A DNA stretch of 64,000 nt from Streptomyces sp. MRC013 (GCF_023614235.1 NZ_CP094264.1:1426001-1490000); one strand, 5' to 3'. Shown: positions 25,868-35,955, counted from the stretch's first letter. A program made the numbers and translations. Notes: generated from the letters alone by a model not told the origin.

Positions 25868-26422
25868 ATGGACGCCGCCACGACCCAGCCCTCCGTACCG
25901 CCTCCCGCGCCGCCCGCCGCCGGCTTCACCATCCGCCCGGTGCGTCCCGCCGAGCACGCCGCCCTGGGCGAGATCAGCGCCCGCGCCTACCTCGACGACC
26001 GCCTGCTGACCCACGGGGCCGACGACCCGTACCTCGACGTGCTGCGCGACGTGCCCCGCCGGGCCGCCGAGGCCGAGGTGCTCGTCGCCGCCGATCCGGA
26101 CGGCGCCCTCCTCGGCGGCGTCACGTTCGTCCCGTCCGGCGGCACCCCGTGGGCGGACATCGCGGGCCCGGACGAGGCCGAGTTCCGGGTGCTCGCCGTG
26201 GACGGCGCGGCGCGCGGGCGGGGCGTGGGCGAGGCGCTCGTGCAGGCGTGCGCGGAACGGGCGCGCGCCCGCGAAGGGTGCGTACGGCTCGTGCTGTCGG
26301 TCGTGCCGGAGGCCGTCGCCGCCCGGCGGCTGTACGACCGGATGGGCTTCGCCAGGGCCCCGCACCGGGACTGGGAGCCCCTGCCCGGGCTGCCCCTCCA
26401 CGTGTACGAGCTGACACTCTGA
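25868..26422 (+). CDS. GNAT-family N-acetyltransferase
   Basis: 184 aa, single GNAT domain. The opening FTIRPVRPAEHAALGEISAR is the usual first strand. The acetyl-CoA pyrophosphate loop is VDGAARGRGVGEALVQACAE (about 112-131; R/Q-x-x-G-x-G/A consensus satisfied by RGRGVG). The C-terminal AARRLYDRMGFARAPHRDW is the typical late helix and strand. A Pro-rich N-terminal tail of about 18 residues precedes it. Acceptor substrate unknown. Its stop codon overlaps the first candidate NrdR box of the next transcription unit. Confidence 0.85.
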   Translation: MDAATTQPSVPPPAPPAAGFTIRPVRPAEHAALGEISARAYLDDRLLTHGADDPYLDVLRDVPRRAAEAEVLVAADPDGALLGGVTFVPSGGTPWADIAGPDEAEFRVLAVDGAARGRGVGEALVQACAERARAREGCVRLVLSVVPEAVAARRLYDRMGFARAPHRDWEPLPGLPLHVYELTL

Positions 26423-26469
26423 CACAACATGTGGGGGGTGCCGTATCCGACTCCCCCCACATGTATGCT
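26422..26469 (+). promoter_or_regulatory. Pair of candidate NrdR boxes upstream of nrdAB
   Basis: Two 16-bp elements, ACACAACATGTGGGGG (26422-26437) and CCCCCACATGTATGCT (26454-26469), lie 32 bp apart centre to centre. NrdR binds such paired 16-mers (consensus ACACwAyATrTwGTGT) about three helical turns apart in front of ribonucleotide reductase genes. Together the two also form a 12-bp perfect inverted repeat (ACATGTGGGGGG). A -10-like TATGCT ends the second box, so NrdR would block the promoter directly. Confidence 0.6.
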
Positions 26470-26577
26470 CGTCCTCGCTGTCGCAGCAGGGGAATCCGGT
26501 GTGAGTCCGGAACTGTCCCGCAACGGTGTACCGGTGTGCCCTTCGCGTACCCGCGAGTCCGACGACCTGCCGGCAGC
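26470..26577 (+). promoter_or_regulatory. Cobalamin (B12) riboswitch upstream of nrdA
   Basis: The core conserved sequence is present in order: GCAGCAGGGGAATCCGGTGT, then GAGTCCGGAACTGTCCCGCA with ACGGTG, and finally GAGTCCGACGACCTGCC near 26555-26571. A GC-rich set of hairpins at about 26578-26625 follows and could be the expression platform. In S. coelicolor, adenosylcobalamin switches off the class Ia nrdABS operon through this element, so that B12-dependent class II NrdJ is used instead. Confidence 0.93.
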
Positions 26578-26733
26578 GCGCCCGGACCGTCCGGCCCGGG
26601 TGCCCAGACGTCCGGGCCTCGCGGAGTGGGCCGGTGGACGCGGTCACGCACGCCCCCGTGCCCAGGGGGCACGGCGCGCCCGCTCGCCGCCGCCCCGCGC
26701 GGGGCCCCGAGCCGAGCGAGGGAGAGCCTCCAC

Positions 26734-29081
26734 GTGACCATCGCGCCAGCGGATCCGGCCTCAGCCACCGAAGCCGACGCTCCCGGGACCGCGCTGCTGC
26801 GGACCCTGACCGACCTCACCGCGGACCTCCCCGACACCGACCCCGGCCGGGTCGCCGCCGCGGCCCTGCGGGGCCGGCACGCCGGGTCGGACGAGGCCGA
26901 GCTCCGGGAGCTCGCCACCGAGGCGGCCGCCGGCCTGATCGCCGAGGACCCGGCGTACTCGCGGCTCGCCGCCCGGCTGCTGGCGCGCACGATCACCGAC
27001 GAGGCCGCCGGCCAGGGCGCGGTGACGTTCTCGGCCTCGGTCGCCACCGGTCACCGCGAGGGGCTCGTCGCCGACCGGACCGCCGGCCTCGTCGCCCGCC
27101 ACGCCGCACGGCTCGACGCGATGGTCGACCCGGAGGCCGACGACCGCTTCGGCTACTTCGGCCTGCGCACCCTGTACTCGCGCTACCTGCTGCGCCACCC
27201 GATCACCCGCAAGGTCGTCGAGACCCCGCAGCAGTTCCTGCTCCGCGTCGCCTGCGGCCTGGCCGAGGACGACTCGGAGCGCGCGCTCGGCGAGGTGGAG
27301 GCGCTGTACGGGCTGATGAGCCGCCTCGACTACCTGCCCTCCTCCCCCACCCTCTTCAACTCGGGCACCAGCCACCCGCAGATGTCCTCCTGCTACCTGC
27401 TGGACTCCCCGCGGGACGAGCTGGACTCCATCTACGACCGCTACCACCAGGTGGCACGGCTGTCGAAGCACGCGGGCGGCATCGGCCTGTCGTACTCCCG
27501 CATCCGCGCCCGGGGTTCGCTCATCCGCGGCACCAACGGCCACTCCAACGGCATCGTGCCGTTCCTGAAGACGCTCGACGCCTCGGTCGCCGCCGTCAAC
27601 CAGGGCGGCCGCCGCAAGGGCGCCGCCGCGGTGTACCTGGAGACCTGGCACGCCGACGTCGAGGAGTTCCTGGAGCTGCGCGACAACACCGGCGAGGACG
27701 CCCGCCGCACCCACAACCTGAACCTGGCGCACTGGGTCCCGGACGAGTTCATGCGCCGGGTCGCCGGCGACGCCGAGTGGTCGCTGTTCTCCCCGTCGGA
27801 CGTGCCCGAGCTGGTCGACCTGTGGGGCGAGGAGTTCGACGCCGCGTACCGGGCCGCCGAGGCCAGGGGCCTGGCCCGCAGGACCATGCCGGCCCGCGAC
27901 CTGTACGGCCGGATGATGCGGACCCTCGCGCAGACCGGCAACGGCTGGATGACGTTCAAGGACGCCGCCAACCGCACCGCCAACCAGACCGCCGAGCCGG
28001 GCCGCACGGTCCACTCCTCGAACCTGTGCACCGAGATCCTGGAGGTGACGGACGACGGGGAGACCGCCGTGTGCAACCTCGGCTCGGTGAACCTGGGCGC
28101 GTTCGTCGCCGGCGACGGCATCGACTGGGAGCGGCTGGACGAGACCGTCCGCACCGCGGTGACCTTCCTCGACCGGGTCGTCGACGTCAACTTCTACCCG
28201 ACCGAGCAGGCCGCCCGGTCCAACACCCGCTGGCGCCCGGTGGGCCTGGGCGCGATGGGCCTGCAGGACGTCTTCTTCAAGCTGCGGCTGCCGTTCGACT
28301 CGCCCGGGGCGCGCGCCCTGTCCACCCGGATCGCCGAGCGGATCATGCTCGCCGCCTACGAGACCTCCGCCGACCTGGCCGAGCGCAACGGCCGGCTGCC
28401 CGCCTGGGACGAGACCCGCACCGCGCGCGGCGTGCTCCACCCGGACCACTACGACGTGGAGCCGGCCTGGCCGGAGCGGTGGGCGGCGCTGCGCGAGCGG
28501 ATCGCCTCCGTCGGCCTGCGCAACTCGCTGCTCCTGGCGATCGCGCCGACCGCGACGATCGCGTCCATCGCGGGCGTCTACGAGTGCATCGAACCGCAGG
28601 TGTCCAACCTGTTCAAGCGCGAGACGCTCTCGGGGGAGTTCCTCCAGGTCAACTCCTACCTGGTGGACGACCTGAAGAGGCTCGGCGTGTGGGACGCGCA
28701 GACCCGCGAGGCGCTGCGCGAGGCCAACGGCTCGGTGCAGGGCCTCACCTGGGTTCCGGCCGAGGTGCGCGAGCTGTACCGCACCGCGTGGGAGATCCCG
28801 CAGCGCGGTCTGATCGACATGGCCGCCGCCCGGACGCCGTTCCTGGACCAGTCGCAGTCGCTGAACCTGTTCCTGGAGACGCCGACCATCGGCAAGCTGT
28901 CGTCGATGTACGCGTACGCCTGGAAGCAGGGCCTGAAGACGACGTACTACCTGCGCTCCCGCCCGGCGACGCGCATCGCCCGCGCCGCGTCGGCGACCCC
29001 CTGCCCGCCCCGCAGGCCTCCGAGCCCGACGCCGTGGCCTGCTCCCTTGAGAACCCCGAGTCCTGCGAGGCCTGCCAGTGA
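26734..29081 (+). CDS. nrdA: Class Ia ribonucleoside-diphosphate reductase, alpha subunit, frameshifted near the end
   Basis: About 782 aa after correction. It reduces ribonucleoside diphosphates to deoxy forms together with NrdB. The catalytic features are intact: the redox cysteine in QMSSCYLLDSP, the radical site NLCTEI and its partner AVCNLGSVNL, and the radical-transfer stretch WKQGLKTTYYLRSRPA. At the C5 run 28997-29001 one base is missing. Restoring it gives PLPAPQASEPDAVACSLENP, ending with the C-terminal redox pair SCEACQ. GTG start at 26734 after a GGGAG ribosome-binding site, 157 bases downstream of the B12 riboswitch. Its stop overlaps nrdB by 4 bases. Confidence 0.93.
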
Positions 29082-30133
29082 CGAGCCCCACCCGCACCCC
29101 CCGCCCCTCGTCGACGGCGCCGCACGCCGGCAGGGCCAACCTGCTCGACCCGGGCTTCGAGCTCACGCTGCGGCCGATGCGCTACCCGGACTTCTACGAG
29201 CGGTACCGGGACGCCATCAGGAACACCTGGACCGTCGAGGAGGTCGACCTCCACTCGGACGTGGCGGACCTGGCGAAGCTGACCCCCGGCGAACAGCACC
29301 TGATCGGACGGCTCGTGGCGTTCTTCGCGACGGGCGACTCGATCGTCGCGAACAACCTGGTGCTGACGCTGTACAAGCACATCAACTCGCCCGAGGCCCG
29401 GCTGTACCTCTCCCGCCAGCTCTTCGAGGAGGCCGTGCACGTCCAGTTCTACCTGACGCTGCTCGACACCTACCTGCCCGACCCGGACGACCGGACCGCC
29501 GCGTTCGCCGCCGTCGAGAACATCCCCTCCATCCGCGAGAAGGCCGCGTTCTGCTTCCGCTGGATGGACTCGGTGGAGAAGCTGGACCGGCTGGAGACCC
29601 GGGCCGACCGGCGCCGCTTCCTGCTGAACCTGATCTGCTTCGCCGCGTGCATCGAGGGGCTGTTCTTCTACGGCGCGTTCGCCTACGTCTACTGGTTCCG
29701 CTCGCGCGGCCTGCTGCACGGCCTGGCGACCGGCACCAACTGGGTGTTCCGCGACGAGACGATGCACATGGGCTTCGCCTTCGAGGTCGTGGACACGGTC
29801 CGCAGGGAGGAGCCGGACCTGTTCGACGACGAACTCGGGCGGCAGGTCGCGGACATGCTGCAGGAGGCCGTGGAAGCCGAGCTGCAGTTCGCCCGCGACC
29901 TGTGCGGCGACGGACTGCCGGGCATGAACACCGAGTCGATGCGCGCCTACCTGGAGTGCGTCGCCGACCAGCGCCTGACGCGGCTGGGCCTGGCCCCGGT
30001 GTACGGCTCGGAGAACCCGTTCGCCTTCATGGAGCTGCAGGGCGTCCAGGAGCTGACGAACTTCTTCGAGCGGCGCCCGTCCGCGTACCAGGTCGCCGTC
30101 GAGGGCTCGGTCGACCTGGACGAGGACTTCTGA
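29078..30133 (+). CDS. nrdB: Class Ia ribonucleoside-diphosphate reductase, beta subunit
   Basis: 351 aa, di-iron radical protein. Iron ligands are visible in LFEEAVHVQFY, with the radical tyrosine four residues after the ligand histidine as in E. coli NrdB. Others are in CIEGLFFYGAFAYVYWF and WVFRDETMHMGFAFEVV. The C-terminal tail SVDLDEDF matches the acidic tail that docks on NrdA. GTG overlaps the nrdA stop, implying coupling. The third gene of the S. coelicolor operon, the AraC-like nrdS, is not present after it; a strong terminator is found instead. Confidence 0.95.
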   Translation: MTSPTRTPRPSSTAPHAGRANLLDPGFELTLRPMRYPDFYERYRDAIRNTWTVEEVDLHSDVADLAKLTPGEQHLIGRLVAFFATGDSIVANNLVLTLYKHINSPEARLYLSRQLFEEAVHVQFYLTLLDTYLPDPDDRTAAFAAVENIPSIREKAAFCFRWMDSVEKLDRLETRADRRRFLLNLICFAACIEGLFFYGAFAYVYWFRSRGLLHGLATGTNWVFRDETMHMGFAFEVVDTVRREEPDLFDDELGRQVADMLQEAVEAELQFARDLCGDGLPGMNTESMRAYLECVADQRLTRLGLAPVYGSENPFAFMELQGVQELTNFFERRPSAYQVAVEGSVDLDEDF

Positions 30134-30152
30134 CCGGTCCGGTCCGGACGCG

Positions 30153-30194
30153 GCGGCGGCCCGCGCCCTCCCTCGCGGGGGTGCGGGCCGCCGC
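30153..30194. terminator. Perfect 12-bp GC hairpin after nrdB
   Basis: Arms 30153-30164 and 30183-30194 are exact reverse complements, 20 bases after the nrdB stop. It lies between the convergent nrdB and peptide deformylase genes. Confidence 0.75.
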
Positions 30195-30341
30195 GGCACG
30201 GGTCAGGTGCCGCAGGTGGGCGCCGACCGGGAGCGGCCGGCCCGGTGGACGGGGGCGGGGCGTGCGGCCGCCGGGAGGGGGACGCGTGCGGACCCCGGCG
30301 GCGGGGAGCCGGGCGCGGTCGGCCGCCGGCGCCCCCGGGGG

Positions 30342-30992
30342 TCAGTCGTTGGGGACGACCGGGTAGCGGGGCGTACCCTCGGCCATCTGGCGCAGGGCGT
30401 CCTTGCGGTCCCGCTTCGACAGGCGGTCGATGTACAGGTAGCCGTACAGGTGGTCCGTCTCGTGCTGGAGGCAGCGGGCGAAGTAGCCCGTGCCGCGCAC
30501 CTTGACGGGGTTGCCCTTCACGTCCCGCCCTCGCACGACCGCGTAGTCGGGCCGGGCGAGGGAGGCGTACGCGGTGGGGACGGACAGGCAGCCCTCGTTG
30601 GAGTCGTCCAGGGCGCGCCGCTCCGGCGGCAGCTCCTCCAGGACCGGGTTGCAGACGACGCCGACGTGGCGCACGCCCTCGTCGTCGGGGCAGTCGTAGA
30701 CGAAGACCTTCAGGTCGACGCCGATCTGGTTGGCGGCGAGGCCGACGCCCTCGGCGGTGCGCTGGCTGGCGAACATGTCGTCGACCAGCCGGGCCAGCTC
30801 GTCGTCGAACTCGGTGACGTCCTTGCACTCCTTGTGCAGCACGGGGTTGCCGACGACCGTGATCGGGTGCGACGTGCCGCGCTCGCGGTGGGCCCGCTCG
30901 CGCTCCTCGCAGTCCTCCGTGTCGACGACGAAGCCCTCGTCGTCCACGGGGAGGGCGTCGTAGTCCCGCTGGTCCGTCTCCTGCTGCGCCAT
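30342..30992 (-). CDS. def: Peptide deformylase
   Basis: 216 aa metalloenzyme removing the formyl group from nascent proteins. All three motifs are intact: GVGLAANQI (82-90), EGCLS (133-137, metal Cys135) and QHETDH (176-181, metal His pair and catalytic Glu). An N-terminal acidic extension of about 40 residues ([20 protein letters not shown]) precedes the core and is typical of one of the Streptomyces deformylases. ATG at 30992. It is transcribed alone, or with a 73-base gap after the TPR gene upstream. Confidence 0.95.
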   Translation of the reverse strand: MAQQETDQRDYDALPVDDEGFVVDTEDCEERERAHRERGTSHPITVVGNPVLHKECKDVTEFDDELARLVDDMFASQRTAEGVGLAANQIGVDLKVFVYDCPDDEGVRHVGVVCNPVLEELPPERRALDDSNEGCLSVPTAYASLARPDYAVVRGRDVKGNPVKVRGTGYFARCLQHETDHLYGYLYIDRLSKRDRKDALRQMAEGTPRYPVVPND

Positions 30993-31065
30993 GTCCGGTT
31001 TCGCGCCTTCCCTTGAGTACCCGTTCGATGTGCCCGTACAGCCTACGGGCCCGGTGCGACGGGCA

Positions 31066-32076
31066 TCAGCAGACTTCCTCCAGATCCCGCCACTCCCGGC
31101 TGTCCGGACCGTCCGCGACCCAGCCGTCGAGGAGTCCGCGCACCAGCCCGGCCGGTGCGGCGATGCCGCACTCCCGCTCCGGCACCCACAGGTCGCCGGC
31201 GGTGCGGTGGCCGAGCGGGCCCGGGTGGCCGGGCTCGCTGTGGTCGTGCGGGTCGAGGTGCTCGCCGTCGCCCTCGGCGCTCGGCATCCGCGACTCGGAG
31301 CAGGAGCGGCACAGCAGCCGCACGGACGACGTCCAGTCCTCGGCGGCGAAGCCGGCGTCGGCGGCGAGCCGCTCCAGGGCGTCCCGGTCGGCCTCGGTCG
31401 CGGCCTCCAGGAGCACCACCCAGGTCGGTACGGGCGACGGGGCCCACAGTTCGATCTCGTCGAACACGGGGAAGCTGTGGCCGGACGCGGTGGTCCGCTC
31501 GCCGTTGGGCACCCCGTCGTGGAGGACGACCTCGCCCCAGCGGCGCCCGGACGAGGGGAGCGGGATCGACAGCACCTCCATCCGGGCCGGGTCGAGCCGG
31601 CGGCCCCACACCACCTCGGCCTCGCCCTCCGGCGACAGCCGCACGGCGGCGCTGCCCAGTTGCATGCCGGTCGGCTCCCCGCCGGGGGCGTCGCCCGCCG
31701 GCACCCTCAGGCCGTACGCCTGCCAGGCGCGCCGGGCGAGCGGCCAGTCCTGGAGGGCCGTGGCGGCGATGCCGACGTTCCACCAGTCGGGCGTCCCGGC
31801 CTCCTTCTCGAGCAGGGCGACCGCCCGCAGTCCGGCGGCGCGGGCCTGCTCCCAGTCGTGCCGGAACTTGTGCAGCAGCGCCAGGTTGAACCAGGACTCG
31901 GAGAGCCAGGGCTCCAGATCCGCGGCGCGTGTCAGCAGCGCGCCCGCGTCCTCGTACCGCCCGTCCCCGATCAGCGTGAACGCGCGGTCGGTGGCCTGCC
32001 GCCACGAGGCGGAGGGCCGATGCCGTACCTTCCCGAAGATCCTCACGATTCCCGCCTGCCGGTCGCTGAAGGTCAC
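31066..32076 (-). CDS. Tetratricopeptide-repeat protein, conserved in Streptomyces
   Basis: 336 aa. An N-terminal helical region with TPR-type repeats ([20 protein letters not shown], then [20 protein letters not shown] and [20 protein letters not shown]) is followed by a beta-rich domain of about 200 residues. The C-terminal stretch contains [13 protein letters not shown] and is His/Asp-rich ([20 protein letters not shown]), possibly metal-binding. I chose GTG 32076 ([15 protein letters not shown] follows), which is the family's usual N-terminus. Partner and function unknown. Confidence 0.75.
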   Translation of the reverse strand: MTFSDRQAGIVRIFGKVRHRPSASWRQATDRAFTLIGDGRYEDAGALLTRAADLEPWLSESWFNLALLHKFRHDWEQARAAGLRAVALLEKEAGTPDWWNVGIAATALQDWPLARRAWQAYGLRVPAGDAPGGEPTGMQLGSAAVRLSPEGEAEVVWGRRLDPARMEVLSIPLPSSGRRWGEVVLHDGVPNGERTTASGHSFPVFDEIELWAPSPVPTWVVLLEAATEADRDALERLAADAGFAAEDWTSSVRLLCRSCSESRMPSAEGDGEHLDPHDHSEPGHPGPLGHRTAGDLWVPERECGIAAPAGLVRGLLDGWVADGPDSREWRDLEEVC

Positions 32077-32143
32077 TGCCCCCGGACACCCTCTCGTTGG
32101 CATCCAACCATGCCCGGTCGCACGCCCGCTCATTACCCGTGGG

Positions 32144-33378
32144 TTACCCCGGGGCCGGCCCCTCGACGCCGCCGCGGGCGACGACCCTGACGAGGGATTC
32201 CACCACCGCCGGGTGGTAGTCCCTCGCGGTCCCCAGGCGGAGGTGCTCCAGCGCCCGGAGCGCCCCCCGGGCGGTTTCCCCCGACAGGTCGTCGTACGCG
32301 TTGGCGGCGCGGACGATCCGCGCGGCGAGGGGCTGCTCGGGGTACGGGTCGGCCTGCCGCTCCACGACGAGGGCGACGGCCGCGGGGACCCCGGTCCGGC
32401 GGACCACCGCGCCGCCGAGGAGGGCGATGCGGCGCTGCTCGGCGGCGGGCAGCAGGGCGGTGGCGCCTTCGGGGACCGGGTCGACAAGGGACAGCTGGCC
32501 GATGTCGTGCATGAGCGCCGCGTACTCCAGGACGGTCAGGTCCTCCCCCGACAGGCCCAGCTCCCGCCCGACGGCCCGGCTGAGCGAGGCGACCCGGTGG
32601 GCGTGGCCGGGCGGCGTGTAACCGGCGACCTCGGTGGCCCTGGCCAGGGACGCGATGGTCTGCCGGTAGGTGCGGCGGACCGCGCGGTGGCGGCGGAAGG
32701 CCAGCTGGGTGAGGAGCAGCGGCACGCACAGCACGGGGAGCGCCCACAGCCCGGCGGTGGTCACCGTGAGGGCCATCACCGCGCCGGACGCCCGGACGGC
32801 GGTCCCGACACCGGGCAGCGCCCTGAGTTCGTCGCGGAGGAGGGGCGCGTACGGCACGGGGCTCTCCCCGCGCCGCCGGAGACCCCGGGGGCGGGCGCGG
32901 GCGTGCCGGAGGAGGGCCGCCAGGACGGCGTCGCACAGCGCGGTGAGCACCAGGACGAGCAGCACGAGCGGCACGTGGCGCGGGCCCGGGGCGGCGTGCA
33001 GGGGGTCGGCGCAGACGGCGGAGAACGCGAGGGTCAGCACCCGGCGGGCCGCGTGGTCCGGGTCGGGTCCCCGGCCGCGCGCGATGTGCGGGACGAACCC
33101 GGCCAGCGCGCCCGTCGCGGCGACGGCGACGACCTGCGGGGCGCCGGGCCCGGCGGGCAGGAGGGCGTAGGCGAGGGCCCCGGCGGCGGCGAGCGGCGCG
33201 GGCTCCCGCTCGCCGGGCCCGTCGCGCCACCGGGTGAGCCCCCGACGGCGATCAGCACGCCGAAGGCGAGGGCGGTGCCGGGCCGGTGGACGCCGCTCCA
33301 GAGGGTCCACGCCACTCCCCCGGCCACCGCCCCGACGGCGCACCCCCGCATCCCCGCCACCACGCCCGGCGCGCTCAC
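32144..33378 (-). CDS. Membrane-bound HD-domain protein, frameshifted
   Basis: About 411 aa after correction. The N-terminal membrane part starts at GTG 33378 (SAPGVVAGMRGCAVGAVAGG) and crosses the membrane several times. The frame breaks at the C5 run 33239-33243 (plus strand); one added base joins LAFGVLIAVGG to LTRWRDGPGEREPAP. The C-terminal HD hydrolase domain has HAHRVASLSRAVGRELGL and metal motif MHDIGQLSLVDPVPE, but no GYP motif follows. It overlaps the upstream HD-GYP gene by 4 bases and looks like its degenerate paralogue. A signalling phosphodiesterase role is possible but unproven. Confidence 0.7.
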
Positions 33379-34844
33379 CGCTCCCCCGGCCGGGACGGCC
33401 CGGACCCCGCCGTCCCGCCGCCCGCGACACCGGAGGACGAGGGGGGAGCGGTCCCGGGGCCCGCGGGCCCCCGGCGGGAGGGCGGGGGGACGGACACGGG
33501 CGGGGACTCGTCGCAGGTCACGACCGTCTGCCAGCCGTGCCGGGCGAGGGCCCGGGCGAGGGCGTCGACCATGACCGGGTCGAACTGGGTGCCGGCGCAG
33601 CGGGCCAGCTCCCGCAGGGCCTCGGGGACGGGGCGGGCGCGGTCGTAGGAGCGGGCGGACGTCATGGCGTCGAACGCGTCGGCCACCGCGACCACCCGCG
33701 CCGGCTCCGGGATCTCGGCGCCCTGGAGGCCGTAGGGGTAGCCCTTGCCGTCGAGGCGCTCGTGGTGGTGGAGGATCGCGGCGCGCGCCTCGCCCAGGAA
33801 GCCGATTCCGCGCACCATCTCGTGCCCGTACTCCGGGTGCAGCTCGATGATCCGCCGCTCCTCCCGCGTCAGCGGGCCGTCCTTGCGCAGTACGCGGGTG
33901 GGGACGCCGATCTTTCCCACGTCGTGGAGCGTGCCGGCGAAGCGGAGGACCTCCAGCCGGTCCTCGTCCATCCCGAGTTCACGGCCGATCATGACGGAGG
34001 CGCGGCCGACGCGTTCGCTGTGCCCGCGCGTGTACGTGTCCTTGAGGTCCACGGCCTGGACGAGGGCCCGGATCGTCGCCCGGTGCGCGGCGCGCTCCCG
34101 GTGGTACTGGGCGTAGGCCCAGCAGGTGACGTACATCGGCGGCAGGGTGAACAGCGCCGCCGGCCAGCCGTACGGGCTGCGCCACAGCACGGCCGTCACC
34201 AGCCCGACCAGCCCGTGCGCGGCGTGCGCGGCGAGGGACCGGGCCAGGAGTCCCCGCCAGGCGTCGCGCGGCGGCACCCGCTCGGCGGCGGCGAGGATGC
34301 CGCCGTCGAGGGCGGCCAGGACGGCGCAGAACGCCAGGACCGCCACGCCCGCGGGGAGCAGCGCGTACGGCAGGTCGGGGGTCCGGTCGACCGCGGCGGG
34401 CCCGCCGAGCAGGGCGGCGGTCCGGGCGGCGGCCCAGACGGCGAGGGCGATCCGCGCGGCCCGCCAGACGCGCCGGGGCCGGGCGGGCGGCCGGTCCCCC
34501 ACGGGGGAGACCAGCGCCCCGGGCACGGCGGCGAGCGCGGCGGCGGCGGGCGGCAGCAGGAGCGCGGCGGCGAGGAGGACGGGGAAGTGGCACCCGGCGG
34601 GGGCGGGCGGGGCGCCGTCGGCCCGGTCCGCGCGGCCGGCGGGCCGGCCGGTGCCGCGCCGCGCCGCGCCGCGGGCGAACCGGCACCGGGGCGGGTGCTC
34701 GCAGAGCGCGTACAGCCCCGCCAGGAGCGCCACGGCGCCCCACGGGGTCGCGGACCCGGCGGTGAACGCCGGGAAAGTGCAGGCGGCGGCGCCCAGCCCC
34801 GCGCAGGCGATGTACGCGTGCGCGGCTCCCGGAATGCCCGCCAC
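33375..34844 (-). CDS. Membrane-bound HD-GYP domain phosphodiesterase
   Basis: 489 aa. About seven hydrophobic segments in residues 1-265 form an uncharacterised sensor region. The HD-GYP domain follows: RGHSERVGRASVMIGRELGM, HDVGKIG, then HHHERLDGKGYPYGL with the GYP triad intact, and VVAVADAFDAMTSARSYDRA. HD-GYP proteins hydrolyse cyclic di-GMP (family knowledge). In Streptomyces, c-di-GMP controls development through BldD. A Pro/Ser-rich tail ends the protein. GTG start at 34844 with a GGGAGGGG ribosome-binding site. First gene of a two-gene unit with the HD gene downstream. Confidence 0.85.
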   Translation of the reverse strand: MAGIPGAAHAYIACAGLGAAACTFPAFTAGSATPWGAVALLAGLYALCEHPPRCRFARGAARRGTGRPAGRADRADGAPPAPAGCHFPVLLAAALLLPPAAAALAAVPGALVSPVGDRPPARPRRVWRAARIALAVWAAARTAALLGGPAAVDRTPDLPYALLPAGVAVLAFCAVLAALDGGILAAAERVPPRDAWRGLLARSLAAHAAHGLVGLVTAVLWRSPYGWPAALFTLPPMYVTCWAYAQYHRERAAHRATIRALVQAVDLKDTYTRGHSERVGRASVMIGRELGMDEDRLEVLRFAGTLHDVGKIGVPTRVLRKDGPLTREERRIIELHPEYGHEMVRGIGFLGEARAAILHHHERLDGKGYPYGLQGAEIPEPARVVAVADAFDAMTSARSYDRARPVPEALRELARCAGTQFDPVMVDALARALARHGWQTVVTCDESPPVSVPPPSRRGPAGPGTAPPSSSGVAGGGTAGSGPSRPGER

Positions 34845-34963
34845 GACCCCTCCCGTCTCCCCTCCGCTCGGACCGAGCGCCTGGCTGGCAGGCTAACGAG
34901 CGGGTGCGCCGGGAACGGCGGGACGGAACCGATTAGCACCTTCGGGTGAAAAGCACACGGGAC

Positions 34964-34981
34964 GGGGCGCGGCCGCGCCCC
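34964..34981 (-). terminator. 18-bp perfect palindrome after rsrA
   Basis: GGGGCGCGGCCGCGCCCC lies 22 bases downstream of the rsrA stop codon (minus strand) and before the HD-GYP promoter region. It can form a short GC-only hairpin and may end the sigR-rsrA transcript. Confidence 0.4.
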
Positions 34982-35002
34982 GGCCCTCCGGGTGCGGTGC
35001 CC

Positions 35003-35302
35003 TCACTCCTGGGCGGACGCGGAGACGTCCTGGTCGGGGACGGCCTCCCCGGCCCGGATCATCTCGATCCGCCCCATGACCTTCGCGCGCAGGTCGCTCG
35101 GTACGTCGTCGTGCCCGCAGCACCGCTTGACGAGCTTCTTCACCGCCTGCTCGAGCCCGTACTTCTCCAGGCAGGGGGAGCATTCCTCGAAGTGCGTCTC
35201 GAACTTGGTGCAGTCGCTGTCGGGCATCTCGCGGTCGAGGAACTCGTAGAGGTGGTCCAGGACCTCCGAGCAGTCCGTCTCGTGCGGCTCTCCGCAGCTC
35301 AT
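35003..35302 (-). CDS. rsrA: Zinc redox anti-sigma factor RsrA
   Basis: 99 aa. It binds and inactivates SigR until oxidative thiol stress forms disulphides and releases zinc. The zinc anti-sigma residues are all in register with S. coelicolor RsrA: Cys11, His37, Cys41 and Cys44 (HFEECSPC at 37-44), plus the other family cysteines Cys3, Cys31, Cys61 and Cys62. ATG at 35302 overlaps the sigR stop codon by 4 bases, so stoichiometric, coupled translation is expected. Position and order are the classic sigR-rsrA operon. Confidence 0.96.
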   Translation of the reverse strand: MSCGEPHETDCSEVLDHLYEFLDREMPDSDCTKFETHFEECSPCLEKYGLEQAVKKLVKRCCGHDDVPSDLRAKVMGRIEMIRAGEAVPDQDVSASAQE

Positions 35303-35955
35303 GAGCCCGAGCCCTTTCGGTCGTCCGTCGGCTCCCCGGCGCCCGCGGGCACCAGCCCGCGCTCCCGGGCGTAGCCCTCGAGCATGCCGCGCAACTGGCG
35401 GCGCCCCCGGTGGAGCCGGGACATCACGGTGCCGATGGGCGTGCCCATGATGTCCGCGATCTCCTTGTAGGCGAAGCCCTCGACGTCGGCCAGGTAGACG
35501 GCGATGCGGAACTCCTCGGGGATCGCCTGGAGGGCCGCCTTCACGTCGGAGTCCGGAAGGTGGTCCAGCGCCTGGGACTCGGCCGAGCGCAGACCGGTCG
35601 ACATGTGCGACTCGGCGCGGGCGAGCTGCCAGTCCTCGATCTCCTCGGCCGCGCTGCGCTGGGGTTCGCGCTGCTTCTTGCGGTACGAGTTGATGAAGGT
35701 GTTGGTGAGGATGCGGTACAGCCACGCCTTCAGGTTGGTGCCCTCGCGGAACTGGTGGAACGAGCCGTACGCCTTGGCGAACGTCTCCTGCACCAGGTCC
35801 TCGGCGTCCGCCGGGTTGCGCGTCATCCGCAGGGCGGCCGAGTACATCTGGTCGAGGTAGCCGAGGGCGTCCCGCTCGAAGCGCGCGTTGCGCTCGCCGT
35901 CCGTCTCCCCGGGGCCTTCGACGGACCCCCTGTCGGTCCCAGTGACCGGACCCAC
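35299..35955 (-). CDS. sigR: ECF sigma factor SigR (thiol-oxidative stress)
   Basis: 218 aa from the GTG at 35955 ([20 protein letters not shown] follows), the start equivalent to mature S. coelicolor SigR. Region 2 holds [20 protein letters not shown] and [20 protein letters not shown]. Region 4 holds [20 protein letters not shown] and [17 protein letters not shown]. The frame is open upstream to an ATG at 36141, which would give the longer unstable isoform (SigR-prime, about 62 extra residues) known from S. coelicolor. A SigR-type promoter sits between the two starts. It directs RNA polymerase to thioredoxin, mycothiol and protease genes. Confidence 0.95.
   Translation of the reverse strand: MGPVTGTDRGSVEGPGETDGERNARFERDALGYLDQMYSAALRMTRNPADAEDLVQETFAKAYGSFHQFREGTNLKAWLYRILTNTFINSYRKKQREPQRSAAEEIEDWQLARAESHMSTGLRSAESQALDHLPDSDVKAALQAIPEEFRIAVYLADVEGFAYKEIADIMGTPIGTVMSRLHRGRRQLRGMLEGYARERGLVPAGAGEPTDDRKGSGS

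Noticed and set aside
26578..26625. Intrinsic terminator as the B12 riboswitch platform
   Set aside because: GC hairpins are present but without a U-tract or a clear alternative pairing I could trace by eye. I note it as a possible platform rather than a terminator.
23480..26647. 1055-codon minus-strand open frame opposite the symporter, lipoprotein and GNAT genes
   Set aside because: Low-complexity Arg/Gly/Val/His composition, third-position bias wrong for its frame, and well-recognised genes on the opposite strand. It is a GC-driven shadow.
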